Shown here: one piece after another, positions 17,201-23,236 of the stretch | Numbering within the stretch: the first letter of the stretch is position 1 | Layout: every line of letters begins with the position of its first letter | IMG/VR virus record: IMGVR_UViG_3300037245_000418 | Coordinates: 1 to 25,458 of that record | Direction: 5' to 3' (one strand) | Length of the DNA stretch: 25,458 nt | From: a virus | Notes under the pieces: model-generated | What the model was told of the DNA's origin: nothing | Seen by the model: only the letters and a program-made list of their open reading frames with translations | Database searches by the model: none | Made by a program: the position numbers and the translations under genes

Positions 17201-17376
17201 TTAATGATCTTTATGTAGATTTCATGAAGAAGGAATTAAAGATGTATCCCGACATAGAGCTAATAGCTCCAAGGGACCCGACCCGGATACAATGGTTAGA
17301 AGACATAAGGGATCAAGCTAAGGAAATGGCCGTAGATGAATTATTCTTTGAACAACCAAAGAGGCAATCTAAATGA
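14278..17376 (+). CDS. Large internal virion / DNA-ejection protein (T7 gp16 position), 1032 aa
   Basis: This is the largest ORF and the third ejection protein. The central part carries signatures of the large polyvalent-protein-associated domain type common in podovirus ejection proteins: TGELSFLIRQGNFRAW (about 481), NVLFAPRFAASKWNKHR (about 654) and FDVLGGDAQLMVLIARLATGE (about 733), followed by LNPAVSLMYDKFIAKETF. The N-terminus is acidic and disordered. Unlike T7 gp16 (1318 aa), no lytic transglycosylase signature was seen at the N-terminus, so peptidoglycan cutting must be done by another protein or is not needed. Confidence 0.83.
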   Translation: MSEQDLIDFVNKLHKEPQDPIEPSSFDKLAAEGRDMDSIVSQRDIELDYDSTVQDNFLIGGVLPTDPSDVSQPDVEVVKPTPDLDMFLLTRDTSEPISTEQFAQLARRAEGEIAQEKGKVAVEKAAFAADYISRLIRSAMAVTGISATTERFGDIRKSHNFWIAMMDLMHTVDPTSPNIPAIADISEKQAKQVKEIPGILTDPKIPTETLPGIGKGLTQLGTPEELEWVYDVAGEIVIEARITGAVKKAAKFGMSKFTKKVYESGEEAAKKGGVKRLLGSFTNEEISALAQARKAKKVGLLGTRPIQEKIDDAISRTFDYITETADARLTKKKAISIKRKAGAARLYDVQGEGYGVGYSKRLRKAGTISKTESSFVPFLDAAPAAADDYVTLQKTVDNFDFGGSKIYTTTNAQEALEKLYETGELLTAGDVEHLRDIFGQDFANALNKFIDKPTGVAGMMLEAGSEMLRGLSATSRTLMTTGELSFLIRQGNFRAWIRPADAIRSYAVASRALASPKYARYWDEAMRGSAKGKDAIEKGLFLGRFGDDVKLTAREEFFNAEWLKGVPVLGKTVKRFEAAYVVGLNQLRMDWFDEGMQLIRQSGKAGDDKLTASWAAYVNNMTGRADLDALINQGLGPKADKIMENMVGTAKNVLFAPRFAASKWNKHRTAAVLIFGDEAPAALRSMIVTDTMLKWRRYERLAHYAKQGGYEVEEDPRSSDYLKFKRGNTRFDVLGGDAQLMVLIARLATGETKDTTTGEVKENIASKLIQDHAAGKLNPAVSLMYDKFIAKETFRGEDINDPEVLARTIREKFIPLFIQDVGDKIRNGYEEEGLTVAESIEQSTSTMMMGWVGAGIQTYPPSARKKIELLYNESANKLYVKDFPDLTVSQKQEAMFEAEIDHGEEIAELKAEAGMNTLSPGGASRIQEFRNKSTRIIRKGLGDDFKLFSSSMVSVGSMGIDIEDVRLNTKQHKRLNDLYVDFMKKELKMYPDIELIAPRDPTRIQWLEDIRDQAKEMAVDELFFEQPKRQSK

Positions 17377-17621
17377 ATCTCCAAGCCATAGTAGACATGC
17401 AAATAGACCGTGGCGATGCAACGCTCCAGATGTTACAGTGGAACGAAACCGCGAAGAGATGGGAGACAACCCTTAACCCTGTCGCTCCCGCTGATGGGCA
17501 GTTTGGGTTCTGGACAAGAGACTCGGTAACTGGTATAGTAACCTTGGCTACAGCCACGGATGATTTAAATATAGAAGAAACAATAACAACTAAGCGGCTT
17601 CTGGCCGGAGGTGTAAAATGA
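17373..17621 (+). CDS. Small hypothetical virion-region protein, 82 aa
   Basis: The start overlaps the stop of the ejection protein (ATGA), and GAGG lies 8 bases before it. The stop in turn overlaps the next start. The product begins with a helix (MNLQAIVDMQIDRGDATLQML) followed by beta strands with WNETAKRWETTL and FGFWTRDSVTGIVTLAT, and ends GGVK. The mixture suggests a small tail or decoration subunit coupled to the following repeat protein. The family is unknown. Confidence 0.65.
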   Translation: MNLQAIVDMQIDRGDATLQMLQWNETAKRWETTLNPVAPADGQFGFWTRDSVTGIVTLATATDDLNIEETITTKRLLAGGVK

Positions 17622-18901
17622 GTGAACAATTTGGTAACATAACAGTAGATGACTCAGTAGAGCTTGATCTGAATACATTTCAAGCCGACGGGGCAAGCGT
17701 TACAGCCACCATCGTGCTTAGTGATGTCAAGGTGTATAAAGATGGAGGAACTACAGAGAGAACGTCTACGTCTGGTATATTATTATTCAAAGACCATGAC
17801 GGAGCCGCCGGAACCCATGTTGTCACAATAGATACATCAGACAATACCGATGCAGGCTTTTATGCCGCAGGGTCAAATTACAAAGTAAAAGCCCTAGGTA
17901 TTACAGTAGACTCTCAGACTATCAACGCTTTCTTTGGCTCGTTCTCTATCCAGAACAGGTTCATGCGAGGCACGGAATCTGCTGCTACGTCCGCAAAGCA
18001 AGATACTATGGAGACAACCCTTAATGACGTTCCGACTACTGCTGAGTTCAATGACAGAACGCTCCTCGCTGCCGCTTACACTATAGTAGCAGACCTTGGC
18101 GTTGTTCAGTCTGCCGATAACGACACTAAGCTATCTACGATTATATCCACAGGCTCGACTGGCCCGTGGACTACAGGCGGTGGTGGGTCTGCACCGACTG
18201 CGGAAGAGAACAGGATAGAGATGGATTCTAACAGTACGCAGCTTGCCGCCATCGTAGAAGATACAGGAACAACACTCGAAAACAGGCAGGTCGAAATACT
18301 TGCAGACGTAACAGGTCTTAATGGCGATGTGATGAGAGGGACTGACGGCGCGAATACTACCGTACCCGACGCTGCTGGAGTTGCTCCAACTGCCGTAGAG
18401 AATAGGCAGGAGATGGACAGCAACAGCACGCAGTTGGCGGCGATTGTGTTAGACACCGGCACTACGCTAGAAAATAGGCAAGTTGCCATTCTCGCTGACG
18501 TGACAGGGCTTAACGGGGACGTTATGGTAGGGACAGACAATGCGGCGTTAGCCACAGCCCTAGCCACGGCCCAGACTGACCTCGATACAATAACAGGTGC
18601 AGACGGAACAACCCTTGCTACAGCACAAGGCAACTATGCTCCGAACGTAGTAGTCCCTGACGCAGCAGGTACAGCTCCGACAGTTGACGAGATTCTTGAC
18701 GATGAAGTAGACAATGACGGAACGGCAATATCTCTAAGGGAGGCACAGAAGTTAATACTCTCAATCCTCACAGCAAAGAGTTCTGGTGGCGGGACAGCCA
18801 CCCTTGTATTCAGAGATATAAACGACAGTAAGAATAGGCTATCTGTGACTGTAGACGCTAACGGTAATAGAACCGCAGTTGGCACGAGGGACGCAACCTA
18901 A
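17618..18901 (+). CDS. Fibre-like repeat protein, 427 aa
   Basis: The N-terminal 110 residues form a beta-sandwich-like domain (VELDLNTFQADGASVTATIVL, HVVTIDTSDNTDAGFYAAG) of a kind found in phage tail and baseplate proteins. After a linker come two 64-residue units beginning APTA-ENR and containing EMDSNSTQLAAIV and ILADVTGLNGDVM. A partial third start (VPDAAGTAPTVDE) follows. The C-terminus (ATLVFRDINDSKNRLSVTVD) is a strand pair common at the ends of phage fibre proteins. A tail fibre or side-fibre function is inferred. It starts on an ATGA overlap. Confidence 0.72.
   Translation: MSEQFGNITVDDSVELDLNTFQADGASVTATIVLSDVKVYKDGGTTERTSTSGILLFKDHDGAAGTHVVTIDTSDNTDAGFYAAGSNYKVKALGITVDSQTINAFFGSFSIQNRFMRGTESAATSAKQDTMETTLNDVPTTAEFNDRTLLAAAYTIVADLGVVQSADNDTKLSTIISTGSTGPWTTGGGGSAPTAEENRIEMDSNSTQLAAIVEDTGTTLENRQVEILADVTGLNGDVMRGTDGANTTVPDAAGVAPTAVENRQEMDSNSTQLAAIVLDTGTTLENRQVAILADVTGLNGDVMVGTDNAALATALATAQTDLDTITGADGTTLATAQGNYAPNVVVPDAAGTAPTVDEILDDEVDNDGTAISLREAQKLILSILTAKSSGGGTATLVFRDINDSKNRLSVTVDANGNRTAVGTRDAT
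18191..18547 (+). repeat. 192-base (64-aa) tandem duplication
   Basis: Unit 1 runs 18191-18382 and unit 2 begins at 18383. Over the 54 comparable residues 48 are identical. Only 17 of the 54 codons are identical, so 31 conserved residues use different codons. The duplication is therefore old, or has been held at protein level while DNA identity was lost. Confidence 0.85.
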
Positions 18902-19515
18902 TGAACCCCGGCTTCTGGCATTCTAATTTCTATCCAACGGACTTCTGGCATGAGAACTTCTGGCAGGACTTTGGTGGGCTTTCTACAGCCGCTGTCCATA
19001 TATTCAGCACTGCCGCTATAGAACCTGCCCACGTCTCCGATTCCGGCAACAACGTCCTCATAGCAGGTGACTTGGAGTTGCAGAATATATACGTCGAAGA
19101 TACTGCCATCTTCACTAATGGCGGGATCAGCTATAACACCATACAGGACGAGTTGCAGATAAGCTGTTCTACGGCTATTGACATATCCTGTAATGAAGAG
19201 ATAACTTTAGACGCCGCAGGGGTTATAGTAGAGACAGGCTACTTCCAGACAGACCAAGGCAGGATAAAGAACACCTCCAGATATACCTCGACTCAAGCCA
19301 TTCCGGTAACAGACGACCAGGTGTTCTGTAATGGCACATTCACTGTAACCCTGCCTGTAGGGGTTGATGGGCAGGCGTTCAGAATAATAAACGCAGGTAC
19401 GGGCACGATAACGATAACCTCAGCAGAGAATATCGTAGGCTCAACCCAAGATGTAATACTTAATGCTGGTGATATAATAATACTAACTTTTGAAACGACG
19501 GATAAATGGTGGTAA
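18901..19515 (+). CDS. Beta-rich tail/fibre protein with aromatic N-terminal motif, 204 aa
   Basis: It starts on a TAATG overlap. The N-terminus has repeated Phe-Trp pairs (GFWHSNFYPTDFWHENFW). Similar short aromatic peptides head small tail proteins of some environmental phages and may serve as docking tags. The middle is repetitive beta (DLELQNIYVEDTAIF, DELQISCSTAIDISCNEEITLD). The C-terminus (DDQVFCNGTFTVTLPVGVDG, FRIINAGTGTITIT, ILTFETTDKWW) matches a domain seen at the ends of phage structural proteins. It is a probable virion component; the exact position is unknown. Confidence 0.72.
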   Translation: MNPGFWHSNFYPTDFWHENFWQDFGGLSTAAVHIFSTAAIEPAHVSDSGNNVLIAGDLELQNIYVEDTAIFTNGGISYNTIQDELQISCSTAIDISCNEEITLDAAGVIVETGYFQTDQGRIKNTSRYTSTQAIPVTDDQVFCNGTFTVTLPVGVDGQAFRIINAGTGTITITSAENIVGSTQDVILNAGDIIILTFETTDKWW

Positions 19516-19516
19516 C

Positions 19517-20293
19517 ATGAGTAGAATAGGAACAACAGACTTCATGTTGGAGGTAGCGAAAGGCACTGTCGAAGGCCACTCCCACATAAATAAATTTGGG
19601 CATAACTCAGCCACTACTGAAGGCGATGACGTATGGGGCGGAGGCGGCGTATATCCTTTCTATCCTACCGCCGCTGTAGATGTTGATATAGTTAGCACAA
19701 GTACTGACGATGATACAGGTGGTATAGGGGCTATTCAAGTAATAGTACAGGGCCTTGATTCTAATTGGGATGACCAACAGGAAACAGTAACCCTTAACGG
19801 CACTGGCATTATTCAACTTAGTAATACTTATGTCAGGCTCTTTAGGGCATGGGTGCATGAGGCTGGCTCTTCAAATAGCAATATCGGTGACATCACTGCT
19901 TATGCAAGGTCTACTGGAAGTGGTGTCACGATTGGTGACGTTGGAATATTCATAGGGGCTGATGACGGTCAAACACTACACACGCTTTACACTATACCAA
20001 ACGGCAAGACAGGCTATTTTATAAAGGGATATGTCGCGTTAGCAACAGACGCTAAGACAGCAGAGAACGGCACTTTTCGTTGGCTGATGCGTCTAAATAA
20101 TGGCTTTAACGGCGCATGGCTTGTGCAAGGCGAGGTTGGCTGTGTCAATCTGGGGTCAAGTCATTGGCAGTATGAGTACGGTGTACCGGCTGGCCCGCTA
20201 CCAGAAAGGACAGACATAAGGATTGCACTAACAACGGCGTCATCCACATTTGACACAGTTGGCGGATTTGATATAGTATTAGTTGATAATTAA
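19517..20293 (+). CDS. Conserved beta-sandwich virion protein, 258 aa
   Basis: The start chosen is ATG 19517, right after the upstream stop, rather than the in-frame TTG at 19490. The opening FMLEVAKGTVEGHSHINKFGHN, then DVWGGGGVYPF, VIVQGLDSNWDDQQETVTLNG and LSNTYVRLFRAWV, followed by GQTLHTLYTIPNGKTGYF, fit a family I recall as frequent in aquatic phages and metagenomic viral contigs. It is annotated there as a structural or hypothetical protein. The chain is mostly beta. Its role in the virion is not established. Confidence 0.78.
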   Translation: MSRIGTTDFMLEVAKGTVEGHSHINKFGHNSATTEGDDVWGGGGVYPFYPTAAVDVDIVSTSTDDDTGGIGAIQVIVQGLDSNWDDQQETVTLNGTGIIQLSNTYVRLFRAWVHEAGSSNSNIGDITAYARSTGSGVTIGDVGIFIGADDGQTLHTLYTIPNGKTGYFIKGYVALATDAKTAENGTFRWLMRLNNGFNGAWLVQGEVGCVNLGSSHWQYEYGVPAGPLPERTDIRIALTTASSTFDTVGGFDIVLVDN

Positions 20294-20303
20294 GGAGAAC
20301 AGC

Positions 20304-20624
20304 ATGGCAAAAGAACAATGGCATAGATGGGGACAGACAGTGGTTACTATAATCACGTTGGCGTTTGTATGTGGGATAACGTACAGCCGTATCGAGATTA
20401 ACACCAATGACATATCTGAAGTAGAGACTGACATTAAGAATATCGGAGAAGAAGTACATGAGCTAGAGGTAAACCAGCAACGTGATATTGCGCTCAGGGA
20501 GGCTCTATTACAGGCCGCCGTTAGGATGGAAGCTAAGATGGACAGGATGAGCGTGGAACAAAACATAATAAAGGCAGACGTAATTGCCACCAAAGTTAAA
20601 GTAGACACCCTAATTAAGGATTAA
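20304..20624 (+). CDS. Small membrane-anchored coiled-coil protein, 106 aa
   Basis: Start ATG 20304 has AAGGAG 6 bases upstream. Residues about 10-27 (GQTVVTIITLAFVCGITYS) form one membrane span. Residues 30-106 are a charged coiled coil (EVETDIKNIGEEVHELEV). Phage proteins of this plan occur near lysis genes or as membrane-bound virion accessory proteins. A holin, spanin-like or anchor role is possible, but no specific family signature is visible and no endolysin gene was recognised nearby. Confidence 0.7.
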   Translation: MAKEQWHRWGQTVVTIITLAFVCGITYSRIEINTNDISEVETDIKNIGEEVHELEVNQQRDIALREALLQAAVRMEAKMDRMSVEQNIIKADVIATKVKVDTLIKD

Positions 20625-20626
20625 CT

Positions 20627-20722
20627 ATGCCAACCCACACAGCATCGGAACGTAAGAAACGTAAGGTTAAGCAGAAAAAAACCAAGGTGAAGCAAAAGAA
20701 GAATAAGGTAAAAAAGAAATAG
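20627..20722 (+). CDS. Lysine-rich 31-aa peptide with 7-residue repeats
   Basis: This small ORF starts two bases after the upstream stop and encodes MPTHTASERKKR followed by repeats of KVKQKKT, KVKQKKN and KVKKK. Sixteen of 31 residues are Lys or Arg. Repeat units use different Lys, Val and Gln codons, which suggests selection on the peptide. Nucleic-acid binding or DNA condensation is the natural guess. The ribosome site is weak (AAGGA inside the upstream gene). Confidence 0.55.
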   Translation: MPTHTASERKKRKVKQKKTKVKQKKNKVKKK

Positions 20723-20727
20723 TCCTC

Positions 20728-20841
20728 ATGGACGACAAGGAGACAATCAAGCGTAAAGATGAGCGGATCAGATTCTTAGAGAAACTAATAGCCGAATTAC
20801 GTGACTATCTAAGAGAGATGCTTGTCGACATTAAGAAATAG
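20728..20841 (+). CDS. Small coiled-coil protein, 37 aa
   Basis: ATG 20728 follows the lysine-rich peptide by five bases. The product, starting MDDKETIKRKDERIRFLEKL, is one amphipathic helix with heptad-like leucines (LEKLIAELRDYLREML). No good Shine-Dalgarno is seen, so translation would depend on coupling. It is the last plus-strand ORF before the convergent hairpin. The function is unknown; a partner of the upstream coiled-coil membrane protein is a guess. Confidence 0.45.
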   Translation: MDDKETIKRKDERIRFLEKLIAELRDYLREMLVDIKK

Positions 20842-20861
20842 ACTTTTCATCCCTCTCCTCC

Positions 20862-20894
20862 TAGGCCCTGCCGTGACTCCATCGGTGGGGCCTA
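20862..20894. terminator. Hairpin between the convergent transcription units
   Basis: TAGGCCC (20862-20868) pairs perfectly with GGGCCTA (20888-20894), and an inner CCG/CGG pair (20871-20873 with 20883-20885) extends the stem. It lies in the 55-base gap between the last plus-strand and the last minus-strand gene, where a bidirectional terminator is expected. Neither side has a clear run of T, so efficiency is uncertain. Confidence 0.62.
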
Positions 20895-20896
20895 AA

Positions 20897-21235
20897 TCAA
20901 CTCAGCCCATGCAGGGCTAGAGCCCTGTCGATGCTTTCAGTGTCACGCTCCTTGCCCACGTCCAGCTTGTATTGGTCGATGATCTTAAACCTATCCTCCC
21001 AGACAGGCATCTCTAAATCCATGATAGCCTTTCTTACTTCTGGAGCTACGCCCGTAGCGTACATGTTGTCGGGGTTATCCCTGACTACCTTACGCATATA
21101 AGCCCTGCACCTCCTTCTATGACATGGCTTGCATATCTTCTGGTAGCCCTGCTTTCTGGAACGATCCTTTACTAGCTCAGAGATGGGGTGGACGTTATTG
21201 TCCATAGGGCATTTTAGGCATAGGTCTGTCTTCAT
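20897..21235 (-). CDS. Zinc-ribbon protein, possible endonuclease VII/HNH-like, 112 aa
   Basis: Cys6/Cys9 and Cys35/Cys38 form a likely zinc site (LCLKC and ICKPCHRRRC). The basic stretch after the second pair (HRRRCRAYMRKVVRD) suits nucleic-acid contact. The arrangement recalls the zinc-binding N-terminus of recombination endonuclease VII and HNH-type phage nucleases, but a catalytic His-Asn pair is not clear. AGGAG lies 5 bases before the ATG. It is the last gene of the minus-strand unit. Confidence 0.65.
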   Translation of the reverse strand: MKTDLCLKCPMDNNVHPISELVKDRSRKQGYQKICKPCHRRRCRAYMRKVVRDNPDNMYATGVAPEVRKAIMDLEMPVWEDRFKIIDQYKLDVGKERDTESIDRALALHGLS

Positions 21236-21250
21236 ATCATCTCCTGTCTA

Positions 21251-21274
21251 GCCCTGTTCGCGTAGGGGCAGGGC
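21251..21274 (-). promoter_or_regulatory. Intergenic GC hairpin upstream of the zinc-ribbon gene
   Basis: GCCCTG (21251-21256) and CAGGGC (21269-21274) are perfect inverted repeats with a 12-base loop. In the minus-strand transcript the hairpin lies between the stop of the 118-aa gene and the Shine-Dalgarno AGGAG of the next gene. It may be a partial terminator or a processing or insulating element. Confidence 0.5.
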
Positions 21275-21294
21275 GGTGCATGAACTTAACTGCT

Positions 21295-21651
21295 TTAAAA
21301 TTCCTTGTTCATATAAGAAGTGTTGCTCAGTAGCCAATTCTGACTCCATGACCAATCGTCAAAGATGTACTGCCTAAATTCCTGCTGAGTCAATTCTACT
21401 TCGTTGCCTACTGCCCAATTGAGCATTTCAATAGCTGTGTCGTAATCCTCTGTCTGATCTTTCGGAGCAGGCAAACGGAATGAGGTGTTAATATTCCTGC
21501 CAAGCCTTGCATCTTGCAGAGCCTTATCTAATTGCTCTATAACCTCTTGGCGAAACCCCTTTTGCGCCTTGATAAAGTTGGCTTTATGAGATTCACGGTT
21601 CACTGTTAATTTTTCCAATAACTGCTCTTTCTTCACTTTTACTTTGTTCAT
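21295..21651 (-). CDS. Conserved phage protein of unknown function, 118 aa
   Basis: A basic helical N-terminus (MNKVKVKKEQLLEKLTVNRE) leads to a conserved-looking block: DYDTAIEMLNWAVGNEVELTQQEFRQYIFDDWSW, ending LLSNTSYMN. I recognise the 'DYD-A-ML ... EL---EF--Y--DDW-W' pattern from small proteins of many phages whose function is unknown. AAGGA lies 7 bases before the ATG. It is soluble, with no membrane or metal site. Confidence 0.72.
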   Translation of the reverse strand: MNKVKVKKEQLLEKLTVNRESHKANFIKAQKGFRQEVIEQLDKALQDARLGRNINTSFRLPAPKDQTEDYDTAIEMLNWAVGNEVELTQQEFRQYIFDDWSWSQNWLLSNTSYMNKEF

Positions 21652-21680
21652 CTTTCATTCCTTTCTAAATTAGTTACTTG

Positions 21681-21956
21681 TTAAATTGGTTTCATCCATG
21701 CCCCAACAGCCTCAACCACAGCCGAAGCAGTGTTCGGGTCAGGCTCAGTCGCCCCTATAGCGACGCTGGAGAAGTCTGTGATGTGTTCAATGTCTTTAGT
21801 CTTGTACCACAGGAACAGGTTCTGCTTTACCTCTGAGCGGTATTCTACGCCGTCTACAGTGACTGTCTCGATGGAGATATGTTGCGCACACCCTGCCAGC
21901 AAAAAGGCGAAGGCGAATATAAGGATGGCGAGGGTTAGGGTTATTAGGTTTTTCAT
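21681..21956 (-). CDS. Small phage lipoprotein, 91 aa
   Basis: The N-terminus is a lipoprotein signal: Lys3 charge, a hydrophobic run of about 15, and the lipobox L20-A21-G22-C23. After Cys23 the residue is Ala, which favours outer-membrane sorting in Gram-negative hosts. The mature 69 residues (ISIETVTVDGVEYRSEV, KQNLFLWYKTKDIEHI) look beta-like. Possible roles are an outer-membrane spanin partner, superinfection exclusion or receptor blocking; the sequence does not decide. The start overlaps the stop of the preceding gene (ATGA). Confidence 0.75.
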   Translation of the reverse strand: MKNLITLTLAILIFAFAFLLAGCAQHISIETVTVDGVEYRSEVKQNLFLWYKTKDIEHITDFSSVAIGATEPDPNTASAVVEAVGAWMKPI

Positions 21957-22204
21957 GGTTTGGTTTCCTTCACGAGTCGAGTTACGTACTGGTATTCAAG
22001 TGATCTTGATGACTCTGGGTACAGTTCCCGGAGCATTCTCCATGCTTTTCTATAAGCAGTTTGACTGGCGATTGCACACTTTCTTGCCTTCTTAAACCCA
22101 AAGTGGCGTTTAATGTAACCATCTCGTAAGTCTGCCATCGCTTCCGCCTCGGTAAACAGGCAGGCTATTTCGTCCGGTACTTCATATTCTTTTGGTTCTA
22201 TCAT
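21953..22204 (-). CDS. Hypothetical protein, 83 aa
   Basis: This is a small helical protein with an acidic start (MIEPKEYEVPDEIACLFTEAE) and a basic, aromatic middle (GYIKRHFGFKKARKCAIAS). It then has TAYRKAWRMLRELYP. It has ATGA overlaps with both neighbours (Lar-like upstream, lipoprotein downstream), so the three are co-translated. No motif is recognised; the basic helix could bind nucleic acid. Confidence 0.65.
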   Translation of the reverse strand: MIEPKEYEVPDEIACLFTEAEAMADLRDGYIKRHFGFKKARKCAIASQTAYRKAWRMLRELYPESSRSLEYQYVTRLVKETKP

Positions 22205-22563
22205 TCTTCTATCTCCTTATCTTTAGCTTGGGCGGGGGTTATTGCGGCGAGGGCTTTGTTGATGTCGCCCATAACATCGCATACGTCCTTGTACATATCC
22301 CACGCACCAGAGTCGTCAAGGTCTTTATATGCTTTCTCTAACGCCTTCTCTGCCTTATCCAGCCTCTGTTGGAGGTCGGAGGCGGGGCGGGAGTTAAGAG
22401 CGATGATGACTTCTGCTCTCGTTGAGTACTCGCCAGTAACGACCCTTGACATGGGGCAGTCTTCGTTATTGCAGCCACCATAATACATACCACGATGAAA
22501 AGTGGTAAACGGAATTGCTCCACAAAACGGACAGGGAGCAAGATTTATTTTCTCGTTACTCAT
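22201..22563 (-). CDS. Lar-like restriction alleviation zinc-ribbon protein, 120 aa
   Basis: The start, INLAPCPFCGAIPF, followed by C31 and C36 (GGCNNEDC), and then GEYSTRAEVIIALNSR, fits the Lar family. Its classic pattern is 'L-PCPFCG ... C--C ... A---WN-R'. Lar of Rac prophage modulates EcoKI restriction; other members are only assumed to do so. Cys11, Cys14, Cys31 and Cys36 would hold zinc. The second half is a charged helix not typical of the shortest Lar proteins. AAAGGA precedes the ATG, and the gene overlaps its upstream neighbour by 8 bases. Confidence 0.75.
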   Translation of the reverse strand: MSNEKINLAPCPFCGAIPFTTFHRGMYYGGCNNEDCPMSRVVTGEYSTRAEVIIALNSRPASDLQQRLDKAEKALEKAYKDLDDSGAWDMYKDVCDVMGDINKALAAITPAQAKDKEIEE

Positions 22564-23236
22564 TGCTATTTCCTTTCACGTCTTCGATTATACTGTCTAT
22601 GTAATTTGCTATCATGTAATGCGTCTGGTCTGGGAGGAGGTCGTGGGGTTCAAGGAGCTTTTGTTTTTTATCGCTTATGTCCCAGTCGGCGGTAGGTGAT
22701 GCCAAAAGCAAATCAGCCCACACCTCCATCAGCAACAGGGCTACGCTCTCGTTACACCAGTTCTTCTTGTTACTAGGCTTCCACAGCCTCCATCCGGTTA
22801 TAAAGCTATACATGACGCCTCTACGGTCGTACTTGATGTGGTAGTTACCGTAGTAGCAACCGTTTTGGTAAAAATTTTCCGATATGTTTTGGTTAGTCTC
22901 GGTTTTCAAGTGTGTATTAAAGTACAGATAGGGAACATCTGCCATTTCGCAAGCCTTGATGAATATTTGCTTCTCCTGCTCGGCAGTAACAGGAATACGG
23001 ATCTTGTCCCACCTATACCCGTGAGAGTAGCCGATCATCTTGAAGCGGAAGCCGTTGACGCCGTCTTGTAGGGTGGAGGAGGCGCTTATCCCGCCGTACC
23101 TGTCGGAGAAACGCAGTTCCATGTGAAGCCCGTTAGACCGGACATTGATAAACTTCTCTACCCAGGTGAGCTTGTCGCCGTACAGCTTCATGCGTTTGGC
23201 GTTGCGGGTGTAGATTGTAATGTATTTTTGTTCCAT
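22556..23236 (-). CDS. Putative permuted papain-like (NlpC/P60-related) hydrolase, 226 aa
   Basis: The order of motifs fits the permuted papain-like fold. A His-bearing strand comes first (GLHMELRFSDRYGGISASS, His38), then DGVNGFRFKMI, RWDKIRIPVTAEQEKQIF and a helix with ADVPY. The nucleophile region is last (NWCNESVALLLMEVW, Cys161; the usual motif is C-S-E). It ends in a helix LEPHDLLPDQTHYMI. Possible roles are an amidase or endopeptidase on cell wall or on a protein substrate. Asn replaces the Ser next to the Cys. No signal peptide is present. The start overlaps the HNH stop (TAATG) with AAGGAG 8 bases upstream. Confidence 0.68.
   Translation of the reverse strand: MEQKYITIYTRNAKRMKLYGDKLTWVEKFINVRSNGLHMELRFSDRYGGISASSTLQDGVNGFRFKMIGYSHGYRWDKIRIPVTAEQEKQIFIKACEMADVPYLYFNTHLKTETNQNISENFYQNGCYYGNYHIKYDRRGVMYSFITGWRLWKPSNKKNWCNESVALLLMEVWADLLLASPTADWDISDKKQKLLEPHDLLPDQTHYMIANYIDSIIEDVKGNSNE

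Noticed and set aside
18106-18633. Minus-strand ORF of 175 residues opposite the fibre-like repeat protein
   Set aside because: Its apparent internal repeats are just the complement of the real 64-residue duplication on the plus strand.
8942-20293. Diversity-generating retroelement, considered because the head genes resemble phage BPP-1
   Set aside because: No reverse transcriptase ORF, no template/variable repeat pair with A-specific changes, and no C-type lectin fold at the end of any fibre-like gene was seen in the window.
20842-20896. Additional small gene in the convergent gap
   Set aside because: The 55 bases are filled by the hairpin and contain no start with a ribosome site on either strand.
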